Part shown: in pieces, positions 54,850-62,681 of the stretch
How the letters are laid out: every line of letters starts with the position of its first letter
Position numbering within the stretch: position 1 is the stretch's first letter
Assembly (NCBI RefSeq): GCF_030490285.1
Contig: NZ_CP129884.1
Coordinates: 4,154,001-4,218,000 of the forward strand
From: Methylomonas montana
GTDB lineage: Bacteria > Pseudomonadota > Gammaproteobacteria > Methylococcales > Methylomonadaceae
DNA: 64,000 nucleotides
Reading direction: 5' to 3'
Notes under the pieces: generated by a model
Told to the model about the DNA's origin: nothing
Seen by the model: only the letters and a program-made list of their open reading frames with translations
Database searches by the model: none
Program-made: the position numbers and the translations under genes

Positions 54850-56613
54850 TTACGATGCCAAAGCCAGGTCGGTAGCCGATGGTAGAGAACCCGTCCATTC
54901 CAACAAGCTGGATTGTTCGTTTTCCAACACCGCATCGGGATCGATGCCTCGGCTGGCCAACACGCTGCTCATCGCCTGGGTTAACAGACGATGACCTTTT
55001 TCCCGTTCCGACTCGCCGCCGTGCTTGATCGCCCAAAACGGATCGAAATGGACATGCCGGCTACTGCGTGGACACTGCTTGTTCACTTCGGTGTGAAACA
55101 CCCTGTCGAACGCTTCCGCCTGTTCGAACTGTTGCCAGAAACCTTGTCCGGCTTGGCTTTCCACGGGCGGCAACCAGCGACGCTGGCGACCGACCCAACG
55201 GTTCATCCGGTCGATCAGGGTTTTACTTTTCGGAAAAAAGTGAATGGTGCCAACGCCCGGATAATAGCGAACGTCAAAGTAACTGCCACCGATCCGCTTG
55301 CCAACCCGAAGCGCGTGAAAATGCTGCCGAAACACCGACACCAAACTCACTTCCGCTTCGGTCTTACCATCGAGCAAGGCAAACACCTTGTCGAAATCCG
55401 CTAATAGCCGTTCTGACTCCCAATTCAGGCCGTTCTGGTAAGCACTCGAGCCATGACCCGGCAGAATGAATCGCGTGGTTTTGATCCGCATCCCCAGCGT
55501 GCGATGTTTGTCATTGCTTTTCCAGCCCATGTAAAACACCGCGTTATCGCTGTAATAGCGGGTGATCAGATCGAACACATCGCACACCATGCTCAGTTGA
55601 ATTTCACCTTGCTGATCGATGATGCCTTGCAGAAAGCCATAGATATTCGGCACGGTAAATTCCAAGGACTTGACCGTTTCGAAATCCGACTCCAAGCGTT
55701 TCTGCGCCGCCGATGACAAGCGCGAAGTGACCTGAGTCGAGCGTAAAATGCTGGCCCAGGCCCGATTCTTCAGATCGTGATAGCGTTTAAACAGCGTCCG
55801 CTTCACCGCATCCGAAGACGACTCGTCTTCACTGCTGATACCGCCACCGCTCAGTTCGCCGAGCGTTTTGCCCAGCATAGCCCGATAACGGCTGGCACGG
55901 GCTTCACTGACCACGGCCTGTCGCGCTGCTTCGACCGCGGCATTGAACATCAACACCGCGTTATCGATGAAGGCATTCGGCAAGGCCAGCTCATGGGGCA
56001 AATGAAACTCGCCCGCTAAATCGTCGGCCTCTCGACGATCCTGGCGCAAATCGTCCAGAATACTGCCGAGGATGTCCTGTTCGAACGTCGAAGTTTTTTT
56101 CAACCAGACCAGAGCCACGTCGACCGGCGTTTTGCGTTCGGCATCCTCGCCGGCGAACATTTCTTGCAGAAACTCGACCTCGCCGTGCTGCTCGATCAAC
56201 CGTAATAACAACTGGCGTTCTTTCGAAAACGGATTGCGCACAGTTTCGGCATTGAGAATGGCGACGATTTCACCGTCAAACAAGATCTCCCAAGCCTTCA
56301 ACACGTGTTTGGCGCCTTCGGCAAACGGCGGATTCATGATGATGTGAGAATAGACACTGCCGCTTTGAAACTGCAGAAAATCCATTCCCACCACAGCAAA
56401 TCCGTCATCGCGCAGAGCCGCGTGTTTGCGGATATCGATTTCAATGCAATCGATCGGCAAACGTTTACCGTACTGGTATGGCCCTGGACGAAGCAAATGT
56501 CCTTCGCCTGCTGAGGGCTCTAATACCCGAGCGAATTGTTGGTTCTTGAACATCGCCCAAGCTTTACGACTCAGTGCTTCTGGCGTGGGGTAATATTGAT
56601 AAGGGTCTGTCAT
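54850..56613 (-). CDS. DUF4942 protein with N-terminal class I methyltransferase domain
   Basis: A 587-residue protein. The N-terminal about 190 residues form an adenine-N6-type SAM methyltransferase: QYYPTPEALSRKAW, VLEPSAGEGHLL (motif I) and the catalytic IIMNPPFAEG (N-P-P-F). The remainder is a DUF4942 region (about 330-510) with DNAVFYMGWKSNDKHRT and YFDVRYYPGVGTIHFFP. Such fusions are common on ICEs and plasmids; DNA modification is plausible, but no recognition sequence is known. ATG 56613 is chosen for GGAG six bases upstream; it shares 16 identical bases of start region with the VWA gene. Confidence 0.85.
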   Translation of the reverse strand: MTDPYQYYPTPEALSRKAWAMFKNQQFARVLEPSAGEGHLLRPGPYQYGKRLPIDCIEIDIRKHAALRDDGFAVVGMDFLQFQSGSVYSHIIMNPPFAEGAKHVLKAWEILFDGEIVAILNAETVRNPFSKERQLLLRLIEQHGEVEFLQEMFAGEDAERKTPVDVALVWLKKTSTFEQDILGSILDDLRQDRREADDLAGEFHLPHELALPNAFIDNAVLMFNAAVEAARQAVVSEARASRYRAMLGKTLGELSGGGISSEDESSSDAVKRTLFKRYHDLKNRAWASILRSTQVTSRLSSAAQKRLESDFETVKSLEFTVPNIYGFLQGIIDQQGEIQLSMVCDVFDLITRYYSDNAVFYMGWKSNDKHRTLGMRIKTTRFILPGHGSSAYQNGLNWESERLLADFDKVFALLDGKTEAEVSLVSVFRQHFHALRVGKRIGGSYFDVRYYPGVGTIHFFPKSKTLIDRMNRWVGRQRRWLPPVESQAGQGFWQQFEQAEAFDRVFHTEVNKQCPRSSRHVHFDPFWAIKHGGESEREKGHRLLTQAMSSVLASRGIDPDAVLENEQSSLLEWTGSLPSATDLALAS

Positions 56614-56685
56614 GGTGTACTCCAAAGAATCCCCTGACGACCGATTTATCCCTGGCGGGATAGAATCATCCCGCAGGGGTAAAAT
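56614..56685 (-). promoter_or_regulatory. Structured leader of the DUF4942 gene (leader family copy 3)
   Basis: Hairpin CCCTG-g-CGGGAT (56650-56661) with ATCCCG-CAGGG (56668-56678). The same CAGGGG arm (56674-56679) is also complementary to CCCCTG at 56631-56636, giving an alternative, mutually exclusive stem nearer the start codon. Confidence 0.6.
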
Positions 56686-56728
56686 AAAAAAATCTCGGCT
56701 TAACCGAGTGTCGAAATCAAACGGCGCG

Positions 56729-57226
56729 TCAGATCAACGCAAACCGCTTACCTTGAATGAAGTCCTGATACTGCCGGGCTTCGGTTTTTGCCTTGAACCG
56801 GGCTTGCACGCTGCCGTCGATCCAGATTTCCCAGGGCAAGCGTTTAAGCTCACCTCTCACCAGTTCCACCTCGCCGACGCGAAAGTCTTCGTGTTGGTAA
56901 AGCACCTGGCGCGGGCTATCGACACGAACGATGCAATGATCCATTAATGCCGGACCGCCGATGTCACCGGGTTCTATCAACAACGGCACTTTGATCGTGC
57001 CCATCGAGCGACCAATCCAGCCGATGACATCGTGTTCATCGAGCCAGGATTGGCCGGTTTGGATATCGCCGTAATACAGCCGGATTTTGCGTCGGCTGTA
57101 CCGCAACTGTTCCAGCAACTCGACCACCGGTTCCGGTGTGTCGGCGTGATAACAGGTGCCGGACGGTAATCGCTGATACTGGATGCAATGACCCGTGCCG
57201 AACGTGTGTTCAAAGACTTGATTCAT
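56729..57226 (-). CDS. Hypothetical protein of the integrative element
   Basis: A 165-residue cytoplasmic protein I do not recognise. It has no signal peptide or membrane helix. Visible features: VVELLEQLRYSRRKIRLYYGDIQTGQSW, then DEHDVIGWIGRSMGTIKVPLLIE and a C-terminal RFKAKTEARQYQDFIQGKRFAL. The ATG at 57226 has a GAGGA upstream and is preceded by a structured leader of the repeated type, which supports it as a real gene. Its 3' end is about 115 bases from the DUF4942 gene. Confidence 0.7.
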   Translation of the reverse strand: MNQVFEHTFGTGHCIQYQRLPSGTCYHADTPEPVVELLEQLRYSRRKIRLYYGDIQTGQSWLDEHDVIGWIGRSMGTIKVPLLIEPGDIGGPALMDHCIVRVDSPRQVLYQHEDFRVGEVELVRGELKRLPWEIWIDGSVQARFKAKTEARQYQDFIQGKRFALI

Positions 57227-57298
57227 GATGTTGTCCTCAATGAAAAAACGGAAACATCACGAATCCCCAGCGGGAATAGGACATTCCCGTGTGGGTGG
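57227..57298 (-). promoter_or_regulatory. Structured leader of the 165-residue protein gene (leader family copy 4)
   Basis: Hairpin CGGGAAT (57271-57277) and ATTCCCG (57283-57289) with a five-base loop, enclosed by CCCC at 57265-57268 and GGG at 57293-57295. Alternative stem: ACGGAAA (57249-57255) with TTCCCGT (57284-57290), seven pairs with one G-U. Confidence 0.6.
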
Positions 57299-57374
57299 AT
57301 AAAAATGAGTGCCGAATCGGATGATTTGGCTAACTCAGGCTTTTACAAATAGCGCGTCACAACGGGCGCATTTT

Positions 57375-58037
57375 TTAGGATTGGATGCCCAGTGCAGGTT
57401 TTCCCAAGGCTTGCACTGCCAGAGGTATTAACTGATCCAAATCGTCCCAATCAATACTGCCGCCGTTGGTTTCGCCTTGTTGATAGGCTTCAATCAAACC
57501 CCGACAAACCCGCATGGCTGCTTGTTCCTGCTTCAATTGCCGTACCGAATAATCCGGTTCCGGCAGTTGTTCAACAGCCACGCATTCCCATACCAGGCTT
57601 TCATCGCCCGACTCAAGGTATTCATCCGACAATAACGGTATGGCGGCGGTGTCATCCCAAATGGTGGCGTCATTGAATGCCTGTTCGGCAATTTGTTGTG
57701 CCGCTTCGGGACTATCCGCGGTGATACCCACCGACACCCGGTGCACATAGTCGATCTCGTAGGACACTACGAATAGTCGATTCATGCCTTCCGGCGTGGC
57801 ATTGGCTAAGGCTGGTTCTTGGACTGGAGATTCGGTTTCCACCGATTCACCCTCGATCAATGCGATTTCATAAGGCTCGATCTCCTTGTTACAGTCCGGG
57901 CAGCGATCGTTACAGCCGCTATCCCATACATCCGCCCATTCGGTTTTGCAGTAAGGGCAGCGGTACTGATTCAAATACCAAACACCTTCAATTTCAGAAT
58001 GCGAATGGCTAACGCCATTTTCTAATGTTGATGACAT
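57375..58037 (-). CDS. Zinc-ribbon hypothetical protein of the integrative element
   Basis: A 220-residue protein. Residues about 25-50 form a zinc ribbon: CPYCKTEWADVW and CNDRCPDCNKEIEPYE. An acidic linker follows. The middle domain (about 85-150) begins NRLFVVSYEIDYVHRVSVGI and resembles no family I can name. The acidic C-terminus ends in QALGKPALGIQ. ATG 58037 lies eight bases after GGAGG; ATG 58043 is an alternative two codons earlier. Preceded by a structured leader. Confidence 0.72.
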   Translation of the reverse strand: MSSTLENGVSHSHSEIEGVWYLNQYRCPYCKTEWADVWDSGCNDRCPDCNKEIEPYEIALIEGESVETESPVQEPALANATPEGMNRLFVVSYEIDYVHRVSVGITADSPEAAQQIAEQAFNDATIWDDTAAIPLLSDEYLESGDESLVWECVAVEQLPEPDYSVRQLKQEQAAMRVCRGLIEAYQQGETNGGSIDWDDLDQLIPLAVQALGKPALGIQS

Positions 58038-58100
58038 GGTCATTGCCTCCAAAAAATCGCAGGAACGATCACCCGGCAGGATGACGTTCCTGCAGGTAAA
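58038..58100 (-). promoter_or_regulatory. Structured leader of the zinc-ribbon protein gene (leader family copy 5)
   Basis: GCAGGAACG (58059-58067) and CGTTCCTGC (58085-58093) form a perfect nine-pair stem. Inside it, CAGGA (58077-58081) and TCCTG (58088-58092) form a competing hairpin, so only one of the two can exist at a time. The ribosome site CCTCC (58046-58050) lies just downstream of the stem in the transcript. Confidence 0.6.
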
Positions 58101-58202
58101 TAACGCTGATTAAAGCCGAAAAACGGCTCGTTCAGCGGGGTTGAATTCGCGTAAAAATCGGTATATGGTGGCTAAAACTCATTAAAAAGCAGAGAAAAAG
58201 CC

Positions 58203-58580
58203 ATGATTGACGATATTTTGCGCATTTTTGACTTCCTCAGTCCGAAGCGGACAGAGGAGCTGATTCCAACGAAAAAGCCGATGGCTATTCCTGTCGACGA
58301 ACCACTAAAAGTCGTTCGACATTGCCAACAAATTTTCCAAAAATTGGATGTTTTGGAAGCCGACGTGCTCAATCGGGTTGACGATCCTGAACAAGCCTGG
58401 CCGTTTCTAAACAAAATTCGCCAAATACGTCGGGAAACCCAGAACGACCTGTTGTCGTTATTGCCCGAAGGTAGCTGGGTGTTTGCTGATGAATCCAACC
58501 AACGCGAGATTCCGGTTCGCAGCATCAATACAGGAACCGGAATCACGCTACGAGTATTCAATGGCGGGCTTGCTGATTAG
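58203..58580 (+). CDS. Small hypothetical protein on the opposite strand
   Basis: A 125-residue frame on the plus strand, against the direction of all other element genes in view. It starts with an AGAG eight or so bases upstream. The sequence is balanced and soluble (MIDDILRIFDFLSPKRTEEL, then VVRHCQQIFQKLDVLEADVLN, EGSWVFADESNQREIPV), with no known domain. Its last 23 bases overlap the 3' end of the convergent gene. It looks like a real protein by composition, but no family supports it. Confidence 0.5.
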   Translation: MIDDILRIFDFLSPKRTEELIPTKKPMAIPVDEPLKVVRHCQQIFQKLDVLEADVLNRVDDPEQAWPFLNKIRQIRRETQNDLLSLLPEGSWVFADESNQREIPVRSINTGTGITLRVFNGGLAD

Positions 58581-59091
58581 CCGGTGCGTTGGCATTACCT
58601 TTCAGCGCTTCCCTCAATTGAAATACCTGTTGGGCAGTCTTAGCGGATTTGTCGTCCACCAGGGCTGAATCGCCCACTTTTTTAGACCGCCGACGGGGTT
58701 TAGCCTCGGTTTCCGCCGAGACGATAGTCGGTTTGATTTTCAATAAATCCCGCTCTAGTTTGGCGATTTCAATATCCGCCTCGTAGAGTTTGATCGTTTT
58801 CTGTTTGGCTTGATATTGGAGTTCCAAGCGATCCAGCTCGCGATTCGTTTCACGATTGCGACTATGAATTTCCTGACGCACCGAATCTGACATCGCCAAC
58901 CAATCCACTTCATGACGGATTTGGGGCAAGATCACCGGTAATCGGTTTCGAGCTAGGCGCTTTGCACGATAGCTGTGAAACGTTTGAGACGCATGTTTCA
59001 ATGCGCCCAGCAGTTGCAATGCTGTTGCCCAAATCACCCGCAAGGCGAGGATAAACATAGCCAGTAGGATGATGCCGAAAATAAAGTTCAT
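58558..59091 (-). CDS. Membrane-anchored hypothetical protein with coiled coil
   Basis: A 177-residue protein. Residues about 1-25 are a single membrane helix (FIFGIILLAMFILALRVIWATALQLL). A long charged helical region (about 60-120) contains QEIHSRNRETNRELDRLELQ and is probably a coiled coil. A basic segment with KPRRRSKKVG and a low-complexity end follow. ATG 59091 is chosen because a strong AAAGGAG precedes it; the frame extends 35 residues further. No function is known. Confidence 0.7.
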   Translation of the reverse strand: MNFIFGIILLAMFILALRVIWATALQLLGALKHASQTFHSYRAKRLARNRLPVILPQIRHEVDWLAMSDSVRQEIHSRNRETNRELDRLELQYQAKQKTIKLYEADIEIAKLERDLLKIKPTIVSAETEAKPRRRSKKVGDSALVDDKSAKTAQQVFQLREALKGNANAPANQQARH

Positions 59092-59170
59092 TGAAGTTCT
59101 CCTTTGAAAATTTAAGAAAACACTTCGAATGAACAGCGCCCAGTCGGGCGATGGTCGCCCGAAGTGGGAT
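59092..59170 (-). promoter_or_regulatory. Structured leader of the membrane-anchored protein gene (leader family copy 6)
   Basis: Hairpin CGGGCG (59145-59150) and CGCCCG (59156-59161) with a five-base loop, enclosed by CCCA (59139-59142) and TGGG (59165-59168). An alternative seven-pair stem joins CACTTCG (59121-59127) and CGAAGTG (59160-59166). The GAAGT at 59093-59097, between ribosome site and start codon, is also complementary to the first arm. Confidence 0.65.
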
Positions 59171-59444
59171 GAATTGCAGACAATTTGCCAGGGCAAACTG
59201 CGATTAACATCGGGCTTAACGTACCCGACACGATCACGGCTTAACGTGCTCGCCGTCTAAAGACGGAACGCCGACCGAAGTCGGATTCACCATTCTTTGA
59301 AAAGAACGCATGAAATGTCTGTTTGTCGAATGGGCTCCAGGAAGTGAGTGCATTCGACAAACTGCGTTTGCAATCAGCTACCCATAGCCACAATCCAAGG
59401 CATTACGCCAAGGATTGGGCTACGGATAATTGACTGGCCGAGAC
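59171..59444. repeat. Palindrome-rich non-coding region downstream of the VWA gene
   Basis: No gene is seen. Structures: GTTTGTCGAATG at 59321-59332 with CATTCGACAAAC at 59351-59362 (perfect 12-base arms, 18-base loop); CCGTCT/AGACGG at 59253-59266; CCGAC/GTCGG at 59271-59284; a direct repeat GGCTTAACGT at 59213-59222 and 59238-59247; and a long imperfect hairpin TAGCC-a-CAATCC with GGATTG-GGCTA at about 59384-59425. These could terminate or process the VWA transcript. Confidence 0.6.
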
Positions 59445-61265
59445 TTAGGCCGCCAACAACACCGCTTTCGAGAGATCGAACAATTGTGCTCTCAGCTCTG
59501 AAAGATCGTTAATGGTGATGGCAATCGGAAACAGATGACTGACATCCAGTCCCAAACCAATGCCCACCGTTTCGATACCGCTATCCCGGCAGCGCTGCAA
59601 AATATCCAGCGTGCTCAGCGTATCGTTGGGTTGACCATCGGTCATCACCATCAATACCTTGCGCGGTTCTCGGCAACGCAGCAGTGACGCCGCACCAAAC
59701 CAAATCGCTTCAGTCATCGGCGTACTGCCGGTGGCTGCCAGCGAGAAGGCACCGGTGCGGACATTCACCCGTTGACCATGCTCCAGCAACTGGAACACCG
59801 AATCATCCTGAAGCCCGGGAAACGCAGTGACGCCAGGATTAACCCCCGGAATACCTTCAAAGGCCAACGCCAGCGCCAAAGTGGCTTCCAACGCAATCGG
59901 CATTCGCGATCCAATCGGTTGCCCTTGGCTATCAGTCACCTGATAACCCATGCTTTCGGATTTATCCAGTAACAGATGAATCGCCGTATTGGGTGCTGCT
60001 TTGACCTGCTTACGCTGAAACACCTTGGTTTCACCGAGCGGCAGGCGGTGTAAGCGCTTGCCATCCATCCGCCGACCACGACAGGCGTGTTGCGAGCGGT
60101 TGAGAGTTTGCGATTGCACCAAGCCTTGCAAAGCGGCGCGGATTTTTCCCGATTCGCATTGCACCTTACGAAGCAAAAATGCACCGGTTCGATCATCCAT
60201 GGGCGGTTCATGGCCGCTAGGCATCAGCAACTCCGATACATTTTCCGCGGCCAACGACAACGCCGATTTCAATGACTCGAATAAATCTTGCTCAATGTCA
60301 CCTTCTCCGGCGGACAACAAGGTCTGCAAGACGTCCATTGGGTCGGCAATCTCCGTATCATCTTCATCATCCCCTTGTTGGTTGGATGTCAAGCTGTCGG
60401 ATGGCATTGCCGGTTCATCGTCAGGATTTTCTGGATCCGACGCACCATTACCCACTGGTTCTGAAAACGATTCGTCATCAGTGTCATTTGCTAACTGTTC
60501 ACCGGGTTCCATGTCATCCTTCGAATCCGGGGCATTCGAATCGTCCGAATCGGCTGATTCACCATCCTGATCCGTATCGCCCGGTTCAGGCGACGATTCC
60601 CTATCGGCCGATATCTGGTTCTGATTACGCTGCTGTTGTTGCTCGAATTCCTGCTCAATCATGGTCAGGATACGATCAGTCAACATCAGGCAATCACTCT
60701 CCGATTGTAAACCCTCCGGGACTTCGGACAGCAAGCCTTTCAACCGCGTCACCGCGCCGATGGGAAACTTCGCCTTCAATGAGGTTTCGGTTTCTTCGAC
60801 CAACGGCCGTAACGCCGCTTGACCCAATACCTTGGCTCGCAAACTTTTCAACACGAAGCCGTACAGAATGTTGGCCGGATGATCGTCGATAAGGCTGGCC
60901 ACAAAGTCGCCTTTAGCAATCATTTTTTCGATCACCGTACCTATCGTCAACCGCGTACCCGGAAAATCTTTCGCCAGTTCATGCTCGATGCGGACGTCTT
61001 CAATCGCATTACATAATCGCCGGCGTAAGACCGAACTGCCGTAATGCAGCGTAAAATCCGAATAGCGAATATGTGCCGCTTCGTGGGCTAACAGGCCCCA
61101 GGCGACATCCTGATAATCCGGATCATCGCCGTCATAGGCTGGCAATTGAATCGATTGTCCATCGGTATAGGCATTATCACCGCCGACACTGACTTTGACG
61201 CCAAAGCGATTGCCAATGGCAGCAGCAACAATGGGGAATGCATTGTGTAGGGTTCTATTTTTCAT
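59445..61265 (-). CDS. VWA domain protein, CobT-like
   Basis: A 606-residue protein. The N-terminal part has a zinc-peptidase-like LLAHEAAHIRYSDF (HExxH). A very acidic, repetitive stretch of Asp, Ser and Glu spans about 220-310. The C-terminal von Willebrand A domain has the MIDAS motif LLLDKSESMGYQ and a conserved VMTDGQPNDT. It resembles the CobT subunit of cobaltochelatases and is the usual partner of a MoxR/CobS ATPase, which ends 2.2 kb upstream on the same strand. No cobalamin role is implied. ATG 61265 follows GGAG; the frame extends four residues earlier. Confidence 0.85.
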   Translation of the reverse strand: MKNRTLHNAFPIVAAAIGNRFGVKVSVGGDNAYTDGQSIQLPAYDGDDPDYQDVAWGLLAHEAAHIRYSDFTLHYGSSVLRRRLCNAIEDVRIEHELAKDFPGTRLTIGTVIEKMIAKGDFVASLIDDHPANILYGFVLKSLRAKVLGQAALRPLVEETETSLKAKFPIGAVTRLKGLLSEVPEGLQSESDCLMLTDRILTMIEQEFEQQQQRNQNQISADRESSPEPGDTDQDGESADSDDSNAPDSKDDMEPGEQLANDTDDESFSEPVGNGASDPENPDDEPAMPSDSLTSNQQGDDEDDTEIADPMDVLQTLLSAGEGDIEQDLFESLKSALSLAAENVSELLMPSGHEPPMDDRTGAFLLRKVQCESGKIRAALQGLVQSQTLNRSQHACRGRRMDGKRLHRLPLGETKVFQRKQVKAAPNTAIHLLLDKSESMGYQVTDSQGQPIGSRMPIALEATLALALAFEGIPGVNPGVTAFPGLQDDSVFQLLEHGQRVNVRTGAFSLAATGSTPMTEAIWFGAASLLRCREPRKVLMVMTDGQPNDTLSTLDILQRCRDSGIETVGIGLGLDVSHLFPIAITINDLSELRAQLFDLSKAVLLAA

Positions 61266-61330
61266 GGTGTACTCCAAAATTTAGGGGCAAACCACGACCC
61301 CAGCGGGACATGATTTTGCCCCAATGGGTT
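61266..61330 (-). promoter_or_regulatory. Structured leader of the VWA gene (leader family copy 7)
   Basis: GGGGCAAA (61284-61291) and TTTGCCCC (61315-61322) form a perfect eight-pair stem enclosing CCCCAGCGGG (61298-61307). The enclosed GGG and the flanking CCCC/GGG runs can form competing short stems. The start-proximal 16 bases are identical to those of the DUF4942 gene. Confidence 0.6.
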
Positions 61331-61350
61331 AAGTGTTAAATGGCGTCTGA

Positions 61351-62559
61351 TCAGAACCAATAGTCCTGATCAGAATCGTCCGCTTCCTCATCGTCTCCCG
61401 CCGTCACCGTTGCCGGTTCTGCTGAGTTTTCCGAATCAGAGGCTTGTTCGGCATCGTGCCCGGTTTCCCGATCGGGCTGACACTTATCCAGCAAGACATC
61501 CAAAGCCCAGTCATCGGTTACCGATTCAGCTTCGGGTTCGTCGTCAAAGATACCGTCAAACAAATCGGTAAAATCCGTTTCGTCTGTAGCGGCATCAGCT
61601 AATACGGGAATGACGAGGGTTGATGATGCGGTCAGTTCAGATGATTCTGACGACGCCTGATCGACGGTTTCTACAACATCAATCTCAACATCAGCATCAG
61701 TCTCGACAACCGGAGCTTGCCCAGCCAACAAACCTTCACCGTGCCGCCGGGTTTTATCCGGATCGGCCAGCAACATCGCCGTAGCGAGGATTTCCTGCAG
61801 CAAACTGCCTTCAATCGATCCCCGATTCGGGATTTTGCCGAGCAAGTCATCGATCGTCGCGACCACCGGTGCCACCCGATGATCCAAAAAACTCAAACCA
61901 TCAAGCTTGTCGCGGATGCGTTTGATCGGCCTGAGCGCGTTGCGGGTGACTTGTTCCTTGCCGAGCAACGAGTGCTCGACCAGCAAGTTGGCGTCCGCCG
62001 CGATTTCATGGAACATCTGCTCGCTTAACGAGCCGATTTTTGATTCCAGGCGTTCCACCTCCTGTTTTGGCAACTGGTCTGGTAAGGCGACCGAGACCAC
62101 CAGGTAGTCAAACGTCAAGCGGGTGGCGACCAATGCCACCGAGTCGATGGCTTTTTCGATAATGCCGGCAAATTCCGGATGTTTAATCATCCAGTCTTGT
62201 ACCGCCGCATCGTAGCCATCCAGAAACTCGGTCCGTGCCTGGGCAAAGTCACCGGCGATGCGATCCAGTTCCGTTGTGACCTGCGCCGCTGCCACGACCG
62301 GTACGACGAATCCACCCAGAAATCGGGTGCCGACGCGTAAACAAATACGTTCGGCTTCCTTTTTCAGGCGGTTGAACACCGATAGCCGATCCGGATCGAG
62401 CAAGCGCTTCGAGCCCAAACTGGCCAAATCCTCCGGCGGCAACTTGCTACCGTCGGCCAATACTAGATCTTCCTTGTTGAGCTTTTTGCGCGCGCCGTAA
62501 ATCGTAGCGTCGACCTTGATCAAGACGACTTGATCCAAAATGAGTTGGGTTTGTGTCAT
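61351..62559 (-). CDS. DUF3150 domain protein
   Basis: A 402-residue cytoplasmic protein. The first about 290 residues match the DUF3150 pattern: LDQVVLIKVDATIYGARKKLNKEDLVL, KEAERICLRVGTRFLGGFVVPV, then mostly helical sequence. From about 300 the sequence is acidic and of low complexity, ending in EEADDSDQDYWF. Members accompany CobS/CobT-like genes on ICEs and phages; function unknown. The ATG has a strong GGAGG upstream. Confidence 0.83.
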   Translation of the reverse strand: MTQTQLILDQVVLIKVDATIYGARKKLNKEDLVLADGSKLPPEDLASLGSKRLLDPDRLSVFNRLKKEAERICLRVGTRFLGGFVVPVVAAAQVTTELDRIAGDFAQARTEFLDGYDAAVQDWMIKHPEFAGIIEKAIDSVALVATRLTFDYLVVSVALPDQLPKQEVERLESKIGSLSEQMFHEIAADANLLVEHSLLGKEQVTRNALRPIKRIRDKLDGLSFLDHRVAPVVATIDDLLGKIPNRGSIEGSLLQEILATAMLLADPDKTRRHGEGLLAGQAPVVETDADVEIDVVETVDQASSESSELTASSTLVIPVLADAATDETDFTDLFDGIFDDEPEAESVTDDWALDVLLDKCQPDRETGHDAEQASDSENSAEPATVTAGDDEEADDSDQDYWF

Positions 62560-62622
62560 GTGAACCTCCTATGGAAGAAGGCTCACTGACCCCGCAGGGG
62601 CGAATGGCCCCTTCCGGGTGAA
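62560..62622 (-). promoter_or_regulatory. Structured leader of the DUF3150 gene (leader family copy 8)
   Basis: Hairpin GGGGC (62597-62601) and GCCCC (62607-62611) with a five-base loop, enclosed by CCCG (62591-62594) and CGGG (62615-62618). Alternative pairing joins GAAGG (62577-62581) with CCTTC (62610-62614). GGAAG at 62573-62577 is also complementary, with one G-U, to the ribosome site CCTCC (62565-62569), giving a three-base-loop hairpin. Confidence 0.62.
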
Positions 62623-62681
62623 TGTTAAAAAATGCCTGTGTCGAACTCGATACAGGAATAAAAGGCTGGGCCTTCAGTAAA

